Below are positions 48,401 to 58,020 of a stretch of 64,000 bases of DNA, piece by piece. The translations under genes were made by a program, and so were the position numbers. The stretch comes from Sporocytophaga sp. GTDB lineage: Bacteria > Bacteroidota > Bacteroidia > Cytophagales > Cytophagaceae. Position 1 is the stretch's first letter, and the number at the start of each line of letters is the position of its first letter. The stretch covers positions 1,012,188 through 1,076,187 of the forward strand of contig JANQAB010000002.1 in assembly GCA_024707265.1 (NCBI GenBank), written 5' to 3'. The notes beneath the pieces were generated by a model. That model ran no database searches. It was given only the letters and a program-made list of their open reading frames with translations, and was not told where the DNA came from.

Positions 48401-49866
48401 TCAAAGTAATATTTCTGAATTCGCGCATTTAAATGATTCCTTTTCTGAATCACATACAGGACATCTGTAAGAAGAAGGCAATTCTTCAAAGGGCCTTCCT
48501 ACAGGTATCTCCCCAATGTCGTCTCCATATCTGGAGTCATATATAGTCAGGCAGTTTTCACACTGGAATAGTTCTACTTCCTCCTGAGTCCTCTGATTAA
48601 TTTCAATGTCTTCTTGCAAAAAGTCAGATTCAAACTGATTATTAATAGAGTTTAGTTTCTTATAAAATACTTCTGTGAGATAAGTTAATACTGTTGGTAC
48701 ATCGCGCTTCTTAACATAATTAGCGTAAGATACAGTCTCTCTTGAATTGATGTCAAAATTTTTCTTATAACTGATGTTATAATAATCTAATAACTTTATT
48801 TTCCCAATTTCAATTCTGAACTTTCTTCTTATGATAACGGAACAGGCAAGGTCTACATCTGTAGTTCTGATTCCGAAGATTAAACCGTTTGTTCTTAATC
48901 CTTCTTTAATAAAAGATCTGGTAATAAACTTTTTTAGTTTTGTCGCTTCCTTATCAAGGTCAGGTATCTGCCAGTTGAGTTCAAGAGAAGAATGGCCGGT
49001 GTTGATTTTATATTTTCCCAGAAGCTTTTCCCATTCAAATATATCTTTTCTTTCTATGTTTTTAATAATAATTGAATTATTAGATGTCAGATATATAGAG
49101 TTGTTGTTCGTTTCGGAACACAAGAGACATAGGGATTCAGGAAGTTTACATTATAAGAGTTATCGGAATTGTATATGCCAAGCCACCATTTCAGATCTTC
49201 CTGTTGATGGAAACCTTCGTAGTAGGGGAGCTGATAGGGCGGAAAATCAAGTTGATTAATGATGGGTATAGTATTCCATTTTCTGAAACTGAGAATATCA
49301 TCTTTAAGATAATCAAAAGAAGCAGATGGAAATTTTTCAAATGTTTGCTCTATTGCTTTGCAGAGAGGAGGAATTTCATTTGATTCTACCAGAAACGGCC
49401 ATAGATCATATCCTTTCTGATTTTTAATCTTAAGGTAAAGAAACCAGAAACCTCTATATTCTGAAGCAATAAAATTTAATTGTCCTATAAACAGCGGTGT
49501 GAGAGATTGCAAAGGATCTATCAGGTTGACTTTTAAAGTTGGTTGAAAGTCAAAGTTGGAAAGTATCTGATGAAAGGTTCCTTCCGACAACCAATTGGTA
49601 GTTTCCTGTAAATGAATAGCCGGATAGGAGGTTACAATATTTTGTTTTTGAGTTTTTTCAGTTTCGAATTTATATTGAAGAAAGCTGAACCTTTGTTCAA
49701 GAGATCGTTTATACTGATCTTCGCACTTTAAAAGTAACTCTTGCCTTGAGCTTATGTGAATAGAATCAGTGCCAAAGTGGTATGCTGATGAAACTACTTT
49801 GCGCAAATCTCCGGGAGATAATATCCCACCTGGAATAAAGAGCCTTATAAATATGTTTTTGCTCAT
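48401..49866 (-). CDS. Sulfite/nitrite-reductase-like protein with C-terminal rubredoxin domain, frame broken near 49120
   Basis: The frames 49866-49087 and 49123-48401 join to ~488 residues. The N-terminus (FIRLFIPGGILSPGDLRKVV ... SIHISSRQELLLKCE) resembles the ferredoxin-like half domain of siroheme nitrite/sulfite reductases. A second such half lies at ~residues 250-400. The last ~60 residues are a rubredoxin with FQCENCLTIYD and YRCPVCDSEK. The siroheme/4Fe-4S cysteine motifs are absent, so it is not a nitrite reductase by itself. I recall similar ~480-residue rubredoxins in Bacteroidetes nitrate loci. The break is at CTCTTGTGTTCC and needs one added or two removed bases. It may shuttle electrons to NasA. 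Confidence 0.75.
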
Positions 49867-49889
49867 TTCTATTCTTAAGATCTTCAGCT

Positions 49890-52800
49890 CTATCTATAAG
49901 TATGCCCGAGGTCAAAAGGAGCAGGCTGTTCCGATTCAGTATGCTTGTTTTTGTTTGAAAGCAGTAATGAAACTCTTTTGTCGACAAGTTCTACTTTACC
50001 TAATATCAGATTTCTAAATTCCAGAAACTCTGATTTGTCTCCAACTAGTATTGCACCAACAAGTCTGTCATTTTGCACTATACATTTTTTGTAATACCTT
50101 TTGGATTTATCAATATATACAATTTCTTCAAATTCATCCTCCTTTTTCCCAGGTACTTCTATCATTCCGATAGAGCAGATATCAAAACCTGAAACTGTGA
50201 GTACATTGACTGGCAGTGTTCCGGAATAAGACTTCGTTTCATCTCCATTCAAAAATCCTGCTACTACATCTGCCTGCTCTTCTGCTGCCGTAGAGCTTTC
50301 GAACAAGGATTTTTCAAACTCGGCGACTTCGCCAATTGCAAATATATGAGGATTGTTAGTCCTCAGGTATTCATTAACAACGATCCCTCTGTTGCAATTT
50401 AGTCCTGCCATCTGAGCAAGTTCAATGTTGGGTTTTGTACCAATGGTATATGCGAGAACATCGCAGCTAAGATCTTTACCCGATTTTAATTTTACTCCCG
50501 TTATTTTATCTTTTCCCAAATGTGAAAGAACTTCATCATTGTAGTAGAAACTAATGTTTCTTGCGGATAGTTCTTCCTGCAAAAGATTACTGGAGGTTGC
50601 GTCTAACTGTTTGTTCATCAGTCTTGAAGATCGGTGAACGACAGAAACTTTTATAGAAAGCTGAGTAAGCGCATCTGCCAGTTCTAGTCCTAATAATCCT
50701 CCACCTGCAATTATTACTTTGCTTTCAGGGGAGATGGAGTTTTTGAATTTGTCCGCATCCTCTTTACTTCTCATCGTAAATATTCCCTGGATTTTGGGAA
50801 CTTCTCTGGGGAGCGCAGGTCTGCTACCCATAGCGAGGATTAAGACATCATAAGAGTGAGTTTTACCCGTATGATCAGTAATTGCCTTATCACCAGGATC
50901 AATTGAAATAACGGATGTACTTTTATGAAGAAATATTTTTGATGTGTTAAGCTCGTCCTCATTGATCCTGATAAGATTATTCCATTCCTCTTTACCGCTT
51001 ATGTAGCCAGGAAGCATTATTCGGTTGTAAAAGAGGTTTTTTTCTTTGCTGAAAATATGAATTTCATCATCAGGATTTAGTGTCCTATATTTTCTTACAA
51101 ACTGACTGGAGCCGACTCCAGCACCTATGACTATTATTTTTTCTTTTTTCTTATTGTATTTCTTAACCTGAACTACAGAGAAACCGGATTCTGATTTGAT
51201 ACCTGTTTGTTCGGTTCTGGAATGCATAGGGACTGATACTCTATCTAAATCTTTGTTTAGGATTTTTCCCCACTTTAGTGGAAGTAGAACAACTCCTTTT
51301 TTGATGTCTGATGAATATTGAGCTGTTACTTTCACAGACCCGATTTCATTATATACTTCTACAACATCTCCGTTTTTAATGCCTCTGTTCAAAGCATCTT
51401 CTTTATTGATTTCTAGAAATGGCTTTTCAGTCTGAAGGTTAACTTTTACTAATTTACCAGTGCTGCTGAATGAATGCCAGTAATCTTTAGTCTGTCCTGA
51501 AGTAAGGAGTAAAGGATAGTTCTGACTGAGCTCATATGGTATATGGCTTTTCGCTACAGAATGAAAATTGGCTTTACCCGATGCTGTGTTAAATTTATGA
51601 TCTGAGTATAAAATTTTGGTGCTTTTTCCTGAATTCGGTTTAAATGGCCATTGCATTGAACTGTTTTGCATAAGCAGTTCATAATTGATATTGCTGATAT
51701 CAAAGCTGGTTTGCTTTGTTGTTCGGCTATATTCAAGAAATACATCAGAAGATTTTTCGTACCTGAATGCATCCGAAAATCCCATTTTTTCAGCAAACCT
51801 TGATATGATTGTAATGCCTGGGATAGCTTCTCCTGGTGCATTGGTAAGTTTATGAGCCAAACTTATTCTCCTTTCCGGATTTGTTACAGTACCTTCTTTC
51901 TCAAGCCATCCGGCGGCTGGCAATATAAGATCAGCGAATGGTACTGTTTCTGATTTTAAAGAGATGTCCTGTACGATCACAAACTTAGCATTCTTCAATG
52001 CGACTTCTACATTTCGTGCAGAGGGCAGGCTTACCAGGGGATTTGTATTGATAATCCAGATAGCTTTGAGTCTTCCTGATAAAAGGTTGTCAAATAGTTC
52101 TGTGTCAGTATATCCTCTTTTATCAGAAATTGAAGGTACTCCCCAGTATCTTGCGATCTCTTCTCTATGTTCCGGATTACTAAGGCTTCTGTGACCAGGA
52201 AGAGAATCTGAAAGACCTCCTGCTTCTGTTCCTGTTATTGTATTTGGTTGATCAGAAAGAGGAAAGAGCCCACAGCCTTCCTTTCCAATCTGACCGGTTA
52301 TCAGAGAAAGATTTATTAATGAGAGATTTTTGTCGATATCTGTTGAACTCTGGTTATTACCGGCAGACCACATAGATATGAAGCTTTTGGATTTCCCTAT
52401 ATGCCCAGCCGCAAGTATAATATCTGTAACTGGAATATCACATATGGCAGAAGCTTCTTCAAGTGACTTCTCCATTGTTTTGTTTTTATATTCATTGAAG
52501 CCTTCTGTGTGAATTTCTATGAAATCTTTATCGATAAGGTTGTTTTCTATAAGGAACCTTCCTATAGCCCTGTAAAGAATAATCTCAGTTCCTGGTTTCA
52601 GCTGAAGGTGAATGTCTGCTATATCGCATGATTCTGTTCTTCTGGAATCTGCAATGATTATTTTAATTTCCGGGTTACTGGCTTTATAAGCTTCCAGTCG
52701 TTTGTAAAGAATGGGACTTGATCGGAAAGGATTGGTATCGGTAATAAAAAAACAATCTGCCAGCTCAAGATCTTCAATGGATCCGGGAATGGCATCTGAC

Positions 52801-53262
52801 CCGAATGCCAGTTTGTTTGCAGTAAATTCAGATCCGGCATTGATGAGTGTGTTGGAATCTACATTATTAGTTCCAAGAAAGCCTTTGACAAGTTTGTCAA
52901 TTAGATAATATTCTTCTGTAAGGCATTGTCCTGAAATATAAAAGCCCACAGAGTCTGGGCCGAATTTGGAGATAAAAGTTTTGAATACTGCAGCTGCTCT
53001 GTTAAGAGCAGTATCCCAGGTTACCCTTTGTCTGGGCATATTCCTGTTCCACCTCATTTCTGGATATAATAATCTGTCGCTGTGGTCGGATATCTTACTA
53101 TGGAGGGTAACTCCTTTAGAGCATAGTATTCCTTTGTTTACCGGATGGTCCTTGTCACCTGTTACTGTGATTCTTCCGGAGGTATCTTTTTTAATGATAA
53201 CTCCACATCCTAAGCCACAATAGGTACAGGTTGTTTTTGATATATTTTTTTTTTGCGGACAT
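49890..53262 (-). CDS. nasA: Assimilatory nitrate reductase fused to FAD/NAD(P) oxidoreductase
   Basis: About 1123 residues. The N-terminal 4Fe-4S motif is CTYCGLGCGV...GILCSKG. It is followed by a molybdopterin oxidoreductase domain (to ~residue 710, with SAGNNQSSTDIDKN and the dinucleotide-binding LLLTSGQTKDYWHS...) and then a NirB-like FAD/NAD domain (IVIGAGVGSSQFVRK, IIAGGGLLGLELADAL, NIELAQMAGLNCNRGIVVNEYLRT). The frame runs back to 53381 into nrtD without a natural start. The ATG at 53262 (MSAKK, one base fewer in the A10 run 53245-53254) gives the family N-terminus; the ATG at 53297 would avoid any shift. The usual C-terminal 2Fe-2S BFD domain is missing. It reduces nitrate to nitrite using NAD(P)H. 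Confidence 0.88.
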
Positions 53263-53278
53263 CCGGCATCTATATTAA

Positions 53279-53349
53279 CAAATAAGACTGCAGGCATCAA
53301 TGCCTGCAGCTTATTTGAACTAACCTTTACGCTAACCTTGAACAAGGTT
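53279..53349 (-). promoter_or_regulatory. Two tandem hairpins in the nrtD-nasA leader
   Basis: Read on the minus strand, AACCTTG/CAAGGTT (53349-53334) is followed by a long stem: CAAATAAG plus CTGCAGGCAT paired with ATGCCTGCAG plus CTTATTTG, one bulge, 53317-53279. A U-rich stretch (TCTTATTTGTTAAT) partly overlaps the lower stem. It can act as an intrinsic terminator or attenuator ahead of nasA. A hexaloop ATTGAT has A at position 1 and G at position 4, as in ANTAR-controlled leaders. The ATG at 53297 lies inside the stem. Confidence 0.6.
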
Positions 53350-54219
53350 CTATTCTTCAAATTTAACTCCCTCATCCTCAATTGAAAACTTCTCTACCAA
53401 CAAGTTAAGGAGTCGTTCTCTTATGGTTTTATACTCAGGTAAATTTACGATATCTTTTTTGTTTCTTGGTCTTGGCAAACCAACTATTTCAATTTCTTTT
53501 ACAGTTGCTGCCGGGCCATTATTCAAAACAACAATCCTATCTGATAAGAAGATAGCCTCTTCGATATCGTGAGTAACCATTATAATAGTTTTATTTCTGT
53601 TGTCCAGATTCCAGAGTTTCAACAGCTCCACGTGCATACTTCCTTTGGTTAATGCATCCAGAGCTCCAAAGGGCTCATCAAGAAGCAGGACACTTGGATT
53701 TATAGCAAATGCTCTTGCTATTGCTACTCTTTGTTTCATTCCTCCTGAAAGTTGCTTGGGAAGCTTGTCTTTGTGGGGAGTAAGGTTTACCATTTCAAGA
53801 TGTCTTTCAACGATAGAGTGTTTTTCATCTGCTGAAATGTTTTTTATACAGGAATCAACGGCCTCGTATATATTTTGGTATACAGTAAGCCAGGGTAAAA
53901 GAGAATAATTCTGGAAAACTATTCCTCTGTCAGGGCCAGCACCGGTTACTTTTTTACCGTTAACAATAACCTCTCCTTTGCTTGGCTTTACCATTCCGCT
54001 TATAGTACTCATCAAAGTAGATTTTCCGCAGCCTGAGTGCCCGATGAGCGATATAATTTCACCTTTTCGTATTTCAAGATTTATATCTTTGACAGCTATG
54101 TACTCGCCTTTGGGAGTAGGAAAGCTTACTGTTACATCTTTTATCTCAATGCTTACCGGACGAAGCAGAATATTTTCTTTTACTTTATCTTCTGAAAGTA
54201 TATTTGGATTAGCTATCAT
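53350..54219 (-). CDS. nrtD: Nitrate ABC transporter ATP-binding protein
   Basis: 289 residues from the ATG at 54219; the frame is open 18 codons further into nrtB. Walker A GHSGCGKSTL, signature LSGGMKQRVAIARAFA and Walker B VLLLDEPFGALDAL define it. It belongs to the nitrate/sulfonate/taurine group (NrtD/SsuB). It powers nitrate import with the permease, whose 3' end it overlaps by ~10 bases. The stop at 53350 is followed directly by the nasA leader hairpins. Confidence 0.9.
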   Translation of the reverse strand: MIANPNILSEDKVKENILLRPVSIEIKDVTVSFPTPKGEYIAVKDINLEIRKGEIISLIGHSGCGKSTLMSTISGMVKPSKGEVIVNGKKVTGAGPDRGIVFQNYSLLPWLTVYQNIYEAVDSCIKNISADEKHSIVERHLEMVNLTPHKDKLPKQLSGGMKQRVAIARAFAINPSVLLLDEPFGALDALTKGSMHVELLKLWNLDNRNKTIIMVTHDIEEAIFLSDRIVVLNNGPAATVKEIEIVGLPRPRNKKDIVNLPEYKTIRERLLNLLVEKFSIEDEGVKFEE

Positions 54220-55024
54220 AAGAGTATCTGGTTTGGAGTGATTTAAAACTTTTGTCAAGAACGAAGCCCACAAGGCCTATTATTAATATTGCAGAAAATA
54301 CTTTTTCAAGACTTAATGCATTCCAGCTGTCCCACACAAAGAATCCGATCCCAACTCCACCTGAAAGCATTTCTGCTGCAACAATAACCATCCAGGCAAT
54401 GCCTACACTAAGCCTTAATCCTGTTATGATGTGCGGCAGGGTATATGGAAGCATTACTTTCGTAATATATTTGAAAGTGGAAAATCCGAAGGCTTTAGCC
54501 ACGTTTTTATGATCCTGCGGAATCGTTGATACTCCAAAGGCTGTATTGATCAATGTCGGCCAAAGTGAAGTTATGATAATTACAAACACTGTTGACGTAT
54601 GCGCAGATTGAAATGCAACAAGTCCAATCGGGAACCAGGCCAGAGGAGATACAGGTCTTAATACCTGTACCATCGGATTGAGAAGGTTCATTCCCAGTGT
54701 GCTTGAACCCATGATAAGCCCGAGAGGAATTGCTATAATTGAACCTATTATAAATCCTTTAGTAACCCTCTCTAATGAACTCAGTAATTGATTTCCTATT
54801 CCTTTGTCATTTGGTCCATAGTCGAAAAAAGGATGACTTACAAGGTCATAAAATACAGAGAACGTTTGTATCGGTCCAGGTAGCTCTCCGTCTGTTGAAA
54901 GGCTTGAGATGTGCCAGATGATCAACATGAATGACATTCCTAGAAGGAAATATAAAAACCTTCCTGTTCTGTAGGTAACGACTTTTAAAGCTGTTGCTCC
55001 TAATTGTTGATTGGACTTGTCCAT
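54209..55024 (-). CDS. nrtB: Nitrate ABC transporter permease
   Basis: 271 residues with about six membrane helices (FLYFLLGMSFMLIIWHIS, GFIIGSIIAIPLGLIMG, STVFVIIITSLWPTLIN and others). The EAA-type loop is AKAFGFSTFKYITKVMLPYTLPHIITGLRLS, contacting the ATPase. It is the membrane channel of the nitrate/sulfonate class importer. It lies between nrtA (31-base gap) and nrtD (overlap). Confidence 0.9.
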   Translation of the reverse strand: MDKSNQQLGATALKVVTYRTGRFLYFLLGMSFMLIIWHISSLSTDGELPGPIQTFSVFYDLVSHPFFDYGPNDKGIGNQLLSSLERVTKGFIIGSIIAIPLGLIMGSSTLGMNLLNPMVQVLRPVSPLAWFPIGLVAFQSAHTSTVFVIIITSLWPTLINTAFGVSTIPQDHKNVAKAFGFSTFKYITKVMLPYTLPHIITGLRLSVGIAWMVIVAAEMLSGGVGIGFFVWDSWNALSLEKVFSAILIIGLVGFVLDKSFKSLQTRYSYDS

Positions 55025-55055
55025 TTTTATGCTATTTAGTAAAGTTAATTTCTAT

Positions 55056-56285
55056 TTATTTTTTACATACTTTTAAATACGCCTCCGGATTAGAAGGGTC
55101 AAACACTGTTTTATCAAAGGTCATTGAAAAGGGTTTCATATCATCTGACGGTATTGGAATCTTCATCTCAGCAGCAACTTCCTTGTAAAGATCCTGCAGG
55201 ATTAGCTTGTCAGCTATTGTTTTATAGTCAGGTGCTTCATCAAGCATTCCAAACCTTACATATTGAGCCATAAACCATATGCCATGTGCTTTTCTTGGAT
55301 AGTTTACAAAGCCATCTTTGTAGAAAAACATATAGTCTTTATATACTTCCTGTCCCTGATCGCAACCTAGATCATAGATTCCGGCAAGTCTATTGTCTAT
55401 TACATCTGAAGCAGCATTCACATAACTTGCTTTTCCGATTATTGGGGCAGATTGTTTTCTGTTTCCGGCTTTGTCAAGAAGTTTGCAAGCTTCAAGAATT
55501 GCCATCATTACTTTTTTAAGATCTTCACGACGCTCTTCGGAGAATTTTTTGTTCACAACCAATGCTTTTTCAGGATGATCTTTCCACATATCCTGAGTTG
55601 CTATCTGAGTGAAACCAATACCCTGCTTTACTGCTACTCCATTCCATGGCTCACCAACGCAGAACGCGTCCATATTGCCCACTTTCATATTCGCTACCAT
55701 TTGTGGAGGAGGGATGGTGATCTGCTTCACAGATTTTTGGCTAACACCAGCCATTGCCAGCCAGTTTCTCATCCAGATGTCGTGTGTTCCACCGGGGAAG
55801 GTAGCTGCTACAATTACTTCTTTGTTTTTAGCTTTTTCGCTGATAGCAGGACTAACCTTATTTACCTGCTTGAATCCAACCTTTCCACAGAATTCTTTAG
55901 AAAGTGTGATAGCCTGACCGTTTACATTCAGCATCATAGCTATTTTCATTTCAGAACCTGCCTTACCACCAATTCCAGTGTAGACAGAGAAGGGCATTCC
56001 GAACAGACAGTGTGCGCCGTCCAGTTCTCCGGTTAATATTTTATCTCTTACATTGGCCCAGGATGCTTCTTTTGAAACTTCTACTTCCACCCCATATTTT
56101 TTAAATAGCCCGTATTCTTTGGCCATTACAATAGGAGAGCAGTCTGTAAGGGGAATAAAGCCTAGTCTAATTATAGAATGTTTTTCTTTTGGTTCAGAAG
56201 TAGGGGCGTTGGTCACAGACGGGAGTGTGAACAATACGATAGCAAGAAGGAATGCTACGCCTATTTTGTTTAGTAATTTTTTCAT
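55056..56285 (-). CDS. nrtA: Nitrate ABC transporter substrate-binding protein
   Basis: 409 residues. A signal peptide (MKKLLNKIGVAFLLAIVLFTLPSVTNA) is followed by the CmpA/NrtA domain: IIRLGFIPLTDCSPIVMAKEYGLFKKYG, GMPFSVYTGIGG, TFPGGTHDIWMRNWLAMAG and VGEPWNG are diagnostic. It binds nitrate (or nitrite) in the periplasm and delivers it to NrtB. It is second in the operon, 25 bases after the porin gene. Confidence 0.9.
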   Translation of the reverse strand: MKKLLNKIGVAFLLAIVLFTLPSVTNAPTSEPKEKHSIIRLGFIPLTDCSPIVMAKEYGLFKKYGVEVEVSKEASWANVRDKILTGELDGAHCLFGMPFSVYTGIGGKAGSEMKIAMMLNVNGQAITLSKEFCGKVGFKQVNKVSPAISEKAKNKEVIVAATFPGGTHDIWMRNWLAMAGVSQKSVKQITIPPPQMVANMKVGNMDAFCVGEPWNGVAVKQGIGFTQIATQDMWKDHPEKALVVNKKFSEERREDLKKVMMAILEACKLLDKAGNRKQSAPIIGKASYVNAASDVIDNRLAGIYDLGCDQGQEVYKDYMFFYKDGFVNYPRKAHGIWFMAQYVRFGMLDEAPDYKTIADKLILQDLYKEVAAEMKIPIPSDDMKPFSMTFDKTVFDPSNPEAYLKVCKK

Positions 56286-56310
56286 AAAGGTCTTTATTTA
56301 GGAAGGTTAT

Positions 56311-57837
56311 TTAGGTTGGTTCAAGGTGTCTACATCTTTTTTTAAGTCCATCTACTGATTTTACAAGTGATGCTAGTTTATCATTGATTTGGCCTAACAG
56401 GTCTGGTCTTATGGTAATCATCAGGTATGCCCAGTTGCCATTATTTCTTTTGTTGATATATGGTGCGTTTGCTGTTGCAGCTATCGCGCCCTGGTTTCCA
56501 CCCCTCTTTAATCTGTCAAGAGTATTAGTGCCCAGCATAAGACTATAGCCTGCCTCTATTCCGATTTGTTTGGTGAAGTTGTAGTTTAATATAAAGTCAA
56601 ATTCAGTTCCTAGTCTTCCGTCAAGGGTTCTTCCAGGTGCGGTTTCGTCAGCGACCTTATTCCCTGCATAAAATTCGTGAACATCAAGGCTTAGAAGTAA
56701 ATTGTCTTTTAATTTGTATTTGCTTCTAAGGTATAGATCTATTAATCCGGGATTTTTGGTTACATTGCCCTGTACGCCATATACATCGGCCACGTAGAAA
56801 TAGTCCATATAACCCCAGAACTTATGAGGCGTCCCATAAAGCGGATCAAATCTGCGGTTAACTTCTCCGCTTTTGGTAGTGTTATTGCCTGAAAGAAAAT
56901 CTCCACCAAGTCCTAAACTTAACTTTCTGTCAATAGCAAATAAGGTGGACAGCGATGCCATGTAAGCATCCATTTTATTTCCGAGTTTGTCTTTGTTTCC
57001 CTGATAAAAAAATGAGCCATCTATTTTGTGTTTTCTCATCAGAGTTCCGAAGATATTACCTCCAACGGTTACACGGCTGTTTGTACCTTTTGTAAATTTT
57101 CCTCCTGCTGCAGGCTTTTGAAAATCATCTTTAAATAAAAGGAATGTTGCTTTGGAGAAGCCTATTTCTTTTGACACATGTATAAATTGCATGCTTTTAT
57201 ACATGGTCCCAATGAAGTTGGAACCAGCAGGTGCAGCTACGTTTGCGCTGTCCGTTGCAATCTGACCACCCGGTACACCATAGTAAATGTTCCCTGTATT
57301 TTTTAATTCCCTTTGTTGATTGAATGCACCTCCTATATCTGCAGTCCATGTGCCTTTGGCAAACTTTAAAACTGCAGCATCATGCCTTCTACCTTGCTGA
57401 AGCCAGGCCAGAGCTCCAAGTAAGCGTTCATCATCATATACCAGCTCTTGTCTGCCTAGTTTAAATGATACGTTTTTAAAGGTTTTAAAAAGAGTAGTGT
57501 CGTTAAATATAATTTCCCCCCAGGCTTCATGCAGGAAAAGCTTATTCCCGTCCATATTTGAAATTGTAGAAGCGTCCTGTCCCCAAACTCTTATATCCTG
57601 AATGGACGTAAAGAGTCTTAACTTATCCATTCCGTAGCCAATGTTTAGGCGAGTTCTTTGTGATGTGAAAACTGACGGCGTTTGATGCGGAAGTGGTAAG
57701 GTGCCCTGCCCGTCCCGAAATTCTGTGCGGGTTCTTAGCTGAGCATTAATTAATAACTGAGAAAATCCTTCCTTCTCAAGTGCGAACAGGCATAAAATGA
57801 GAAGTAAAAGCACTCTATGTATAAATCTTTTTTTCAT
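56311..57837 (-). CDS. Outer-membrane porin, alginate-export (AlgE-like) family
   Basis: 508 residues. Signal peptide MKKRFIHRVLLLLILCLFALEKEGFS, then a beta-barrel with RTRTEFRDGQGTLPLPHQTPSVFTSQRTRLNIGY, IQDIRVWGQD, FKLGRQELVYDDERLLGALAWLQQGRRHDA and a final barrel strand region WAYLMITIRPD. This matches the alginate_exp family. Its place as the first gene of a nitrate uptake operon implies that it lets nitrate cross the outer membrane rather than exporting alginate. A long 5' region with a promoter resembling that of nirB precedes it. Confidence 0.85.
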   Translation of the reverse strand: MKKRFIHRVLLLLILCLFALEKEGFSQLLINAQLRTRTEFRDGQGTLPLPHQTPSVFTSQRTRLNIGYGMDKLRLFTSIQDIRVWGQDASTISNMDGNKLFLHEAWGEIIFNDTTLFKTFKNVSFKLGRQELVYDDERLLGALAWLQQGRRHDAAVLKFAKGTWTADIGGAFNQQRELKNTGNIYYGVPGGQIATDSANVAAPAGSNFIGTMYKSMQFIHVSKEIGFSKATFLLFKDDFQKPAAGGKFTKGTNSRVTVGGNIFGTLMRKHKIDGSFFYQGNKDKLGNKMDAYMASLSTLFAIDRKLSLGLGGDFLSGNNTTKSGEVNRRFDPLYGTPHKFWGYMDYFYVADVYGVQGNVTKNPGLIDLYLRSKYKLKDNLLLSLDVHEFYAGNKVADETAPGRTLDGRLGTEFDFILNYNFTKQIGIEAGYSLMLGTNTLDRLKRGGNQGAIAATANAPYINKRNNGNWAYLMITIRPDLLGQINDKLASLVKSVDGLKKRCRHLEPT

Positions 57838-57965
57838 ATTCCAGGGATTTAAAGAGATTTTAAGATTGATAATTGCTTGTTTGGGCTTTCTTACGTCAGG
57901 TTAGTTTTTTTGGGGAAAGACTTATGATTTTTGAGGGCCTCCTTTCTGTTTGTTGAAGTATGAAT

Positions 57966-58020
57966 CAAATATATGTAATAATGACCATACTAATAAGTAA
58001 AAATACGTAAATGTTACGTA
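57966..58020 (-). promoter_or_regulatory. Promoter and operator of the nitrate operon (porin first)
   Basis: On the minus strand: two TACGTA boxes (58020-58015 and 58009-58004, 11 bases apart), then TTTACTTAT, then GTAT, then a -7 element TATATTTG (57973-57966), ~129 bases before the porin ATG. The same order TACGTA - TTTACTTA - GTAT - TATATTTGATT precedes nirB. TACTTAT fits the NarL heptamer TACYYMT. Confidence 0.55.

Noticed and set aside
53263-53381. nasA start at 53381
   Set aside because: It would overlap nrtD and translate two hairpins; the product before the Cys motif has no family similarity.
55452-56036. 194-codon open frame on the plus strand
   Set aside because: It lies opposite nrtA and is a by-product of its codon usage; no recognisable domains.
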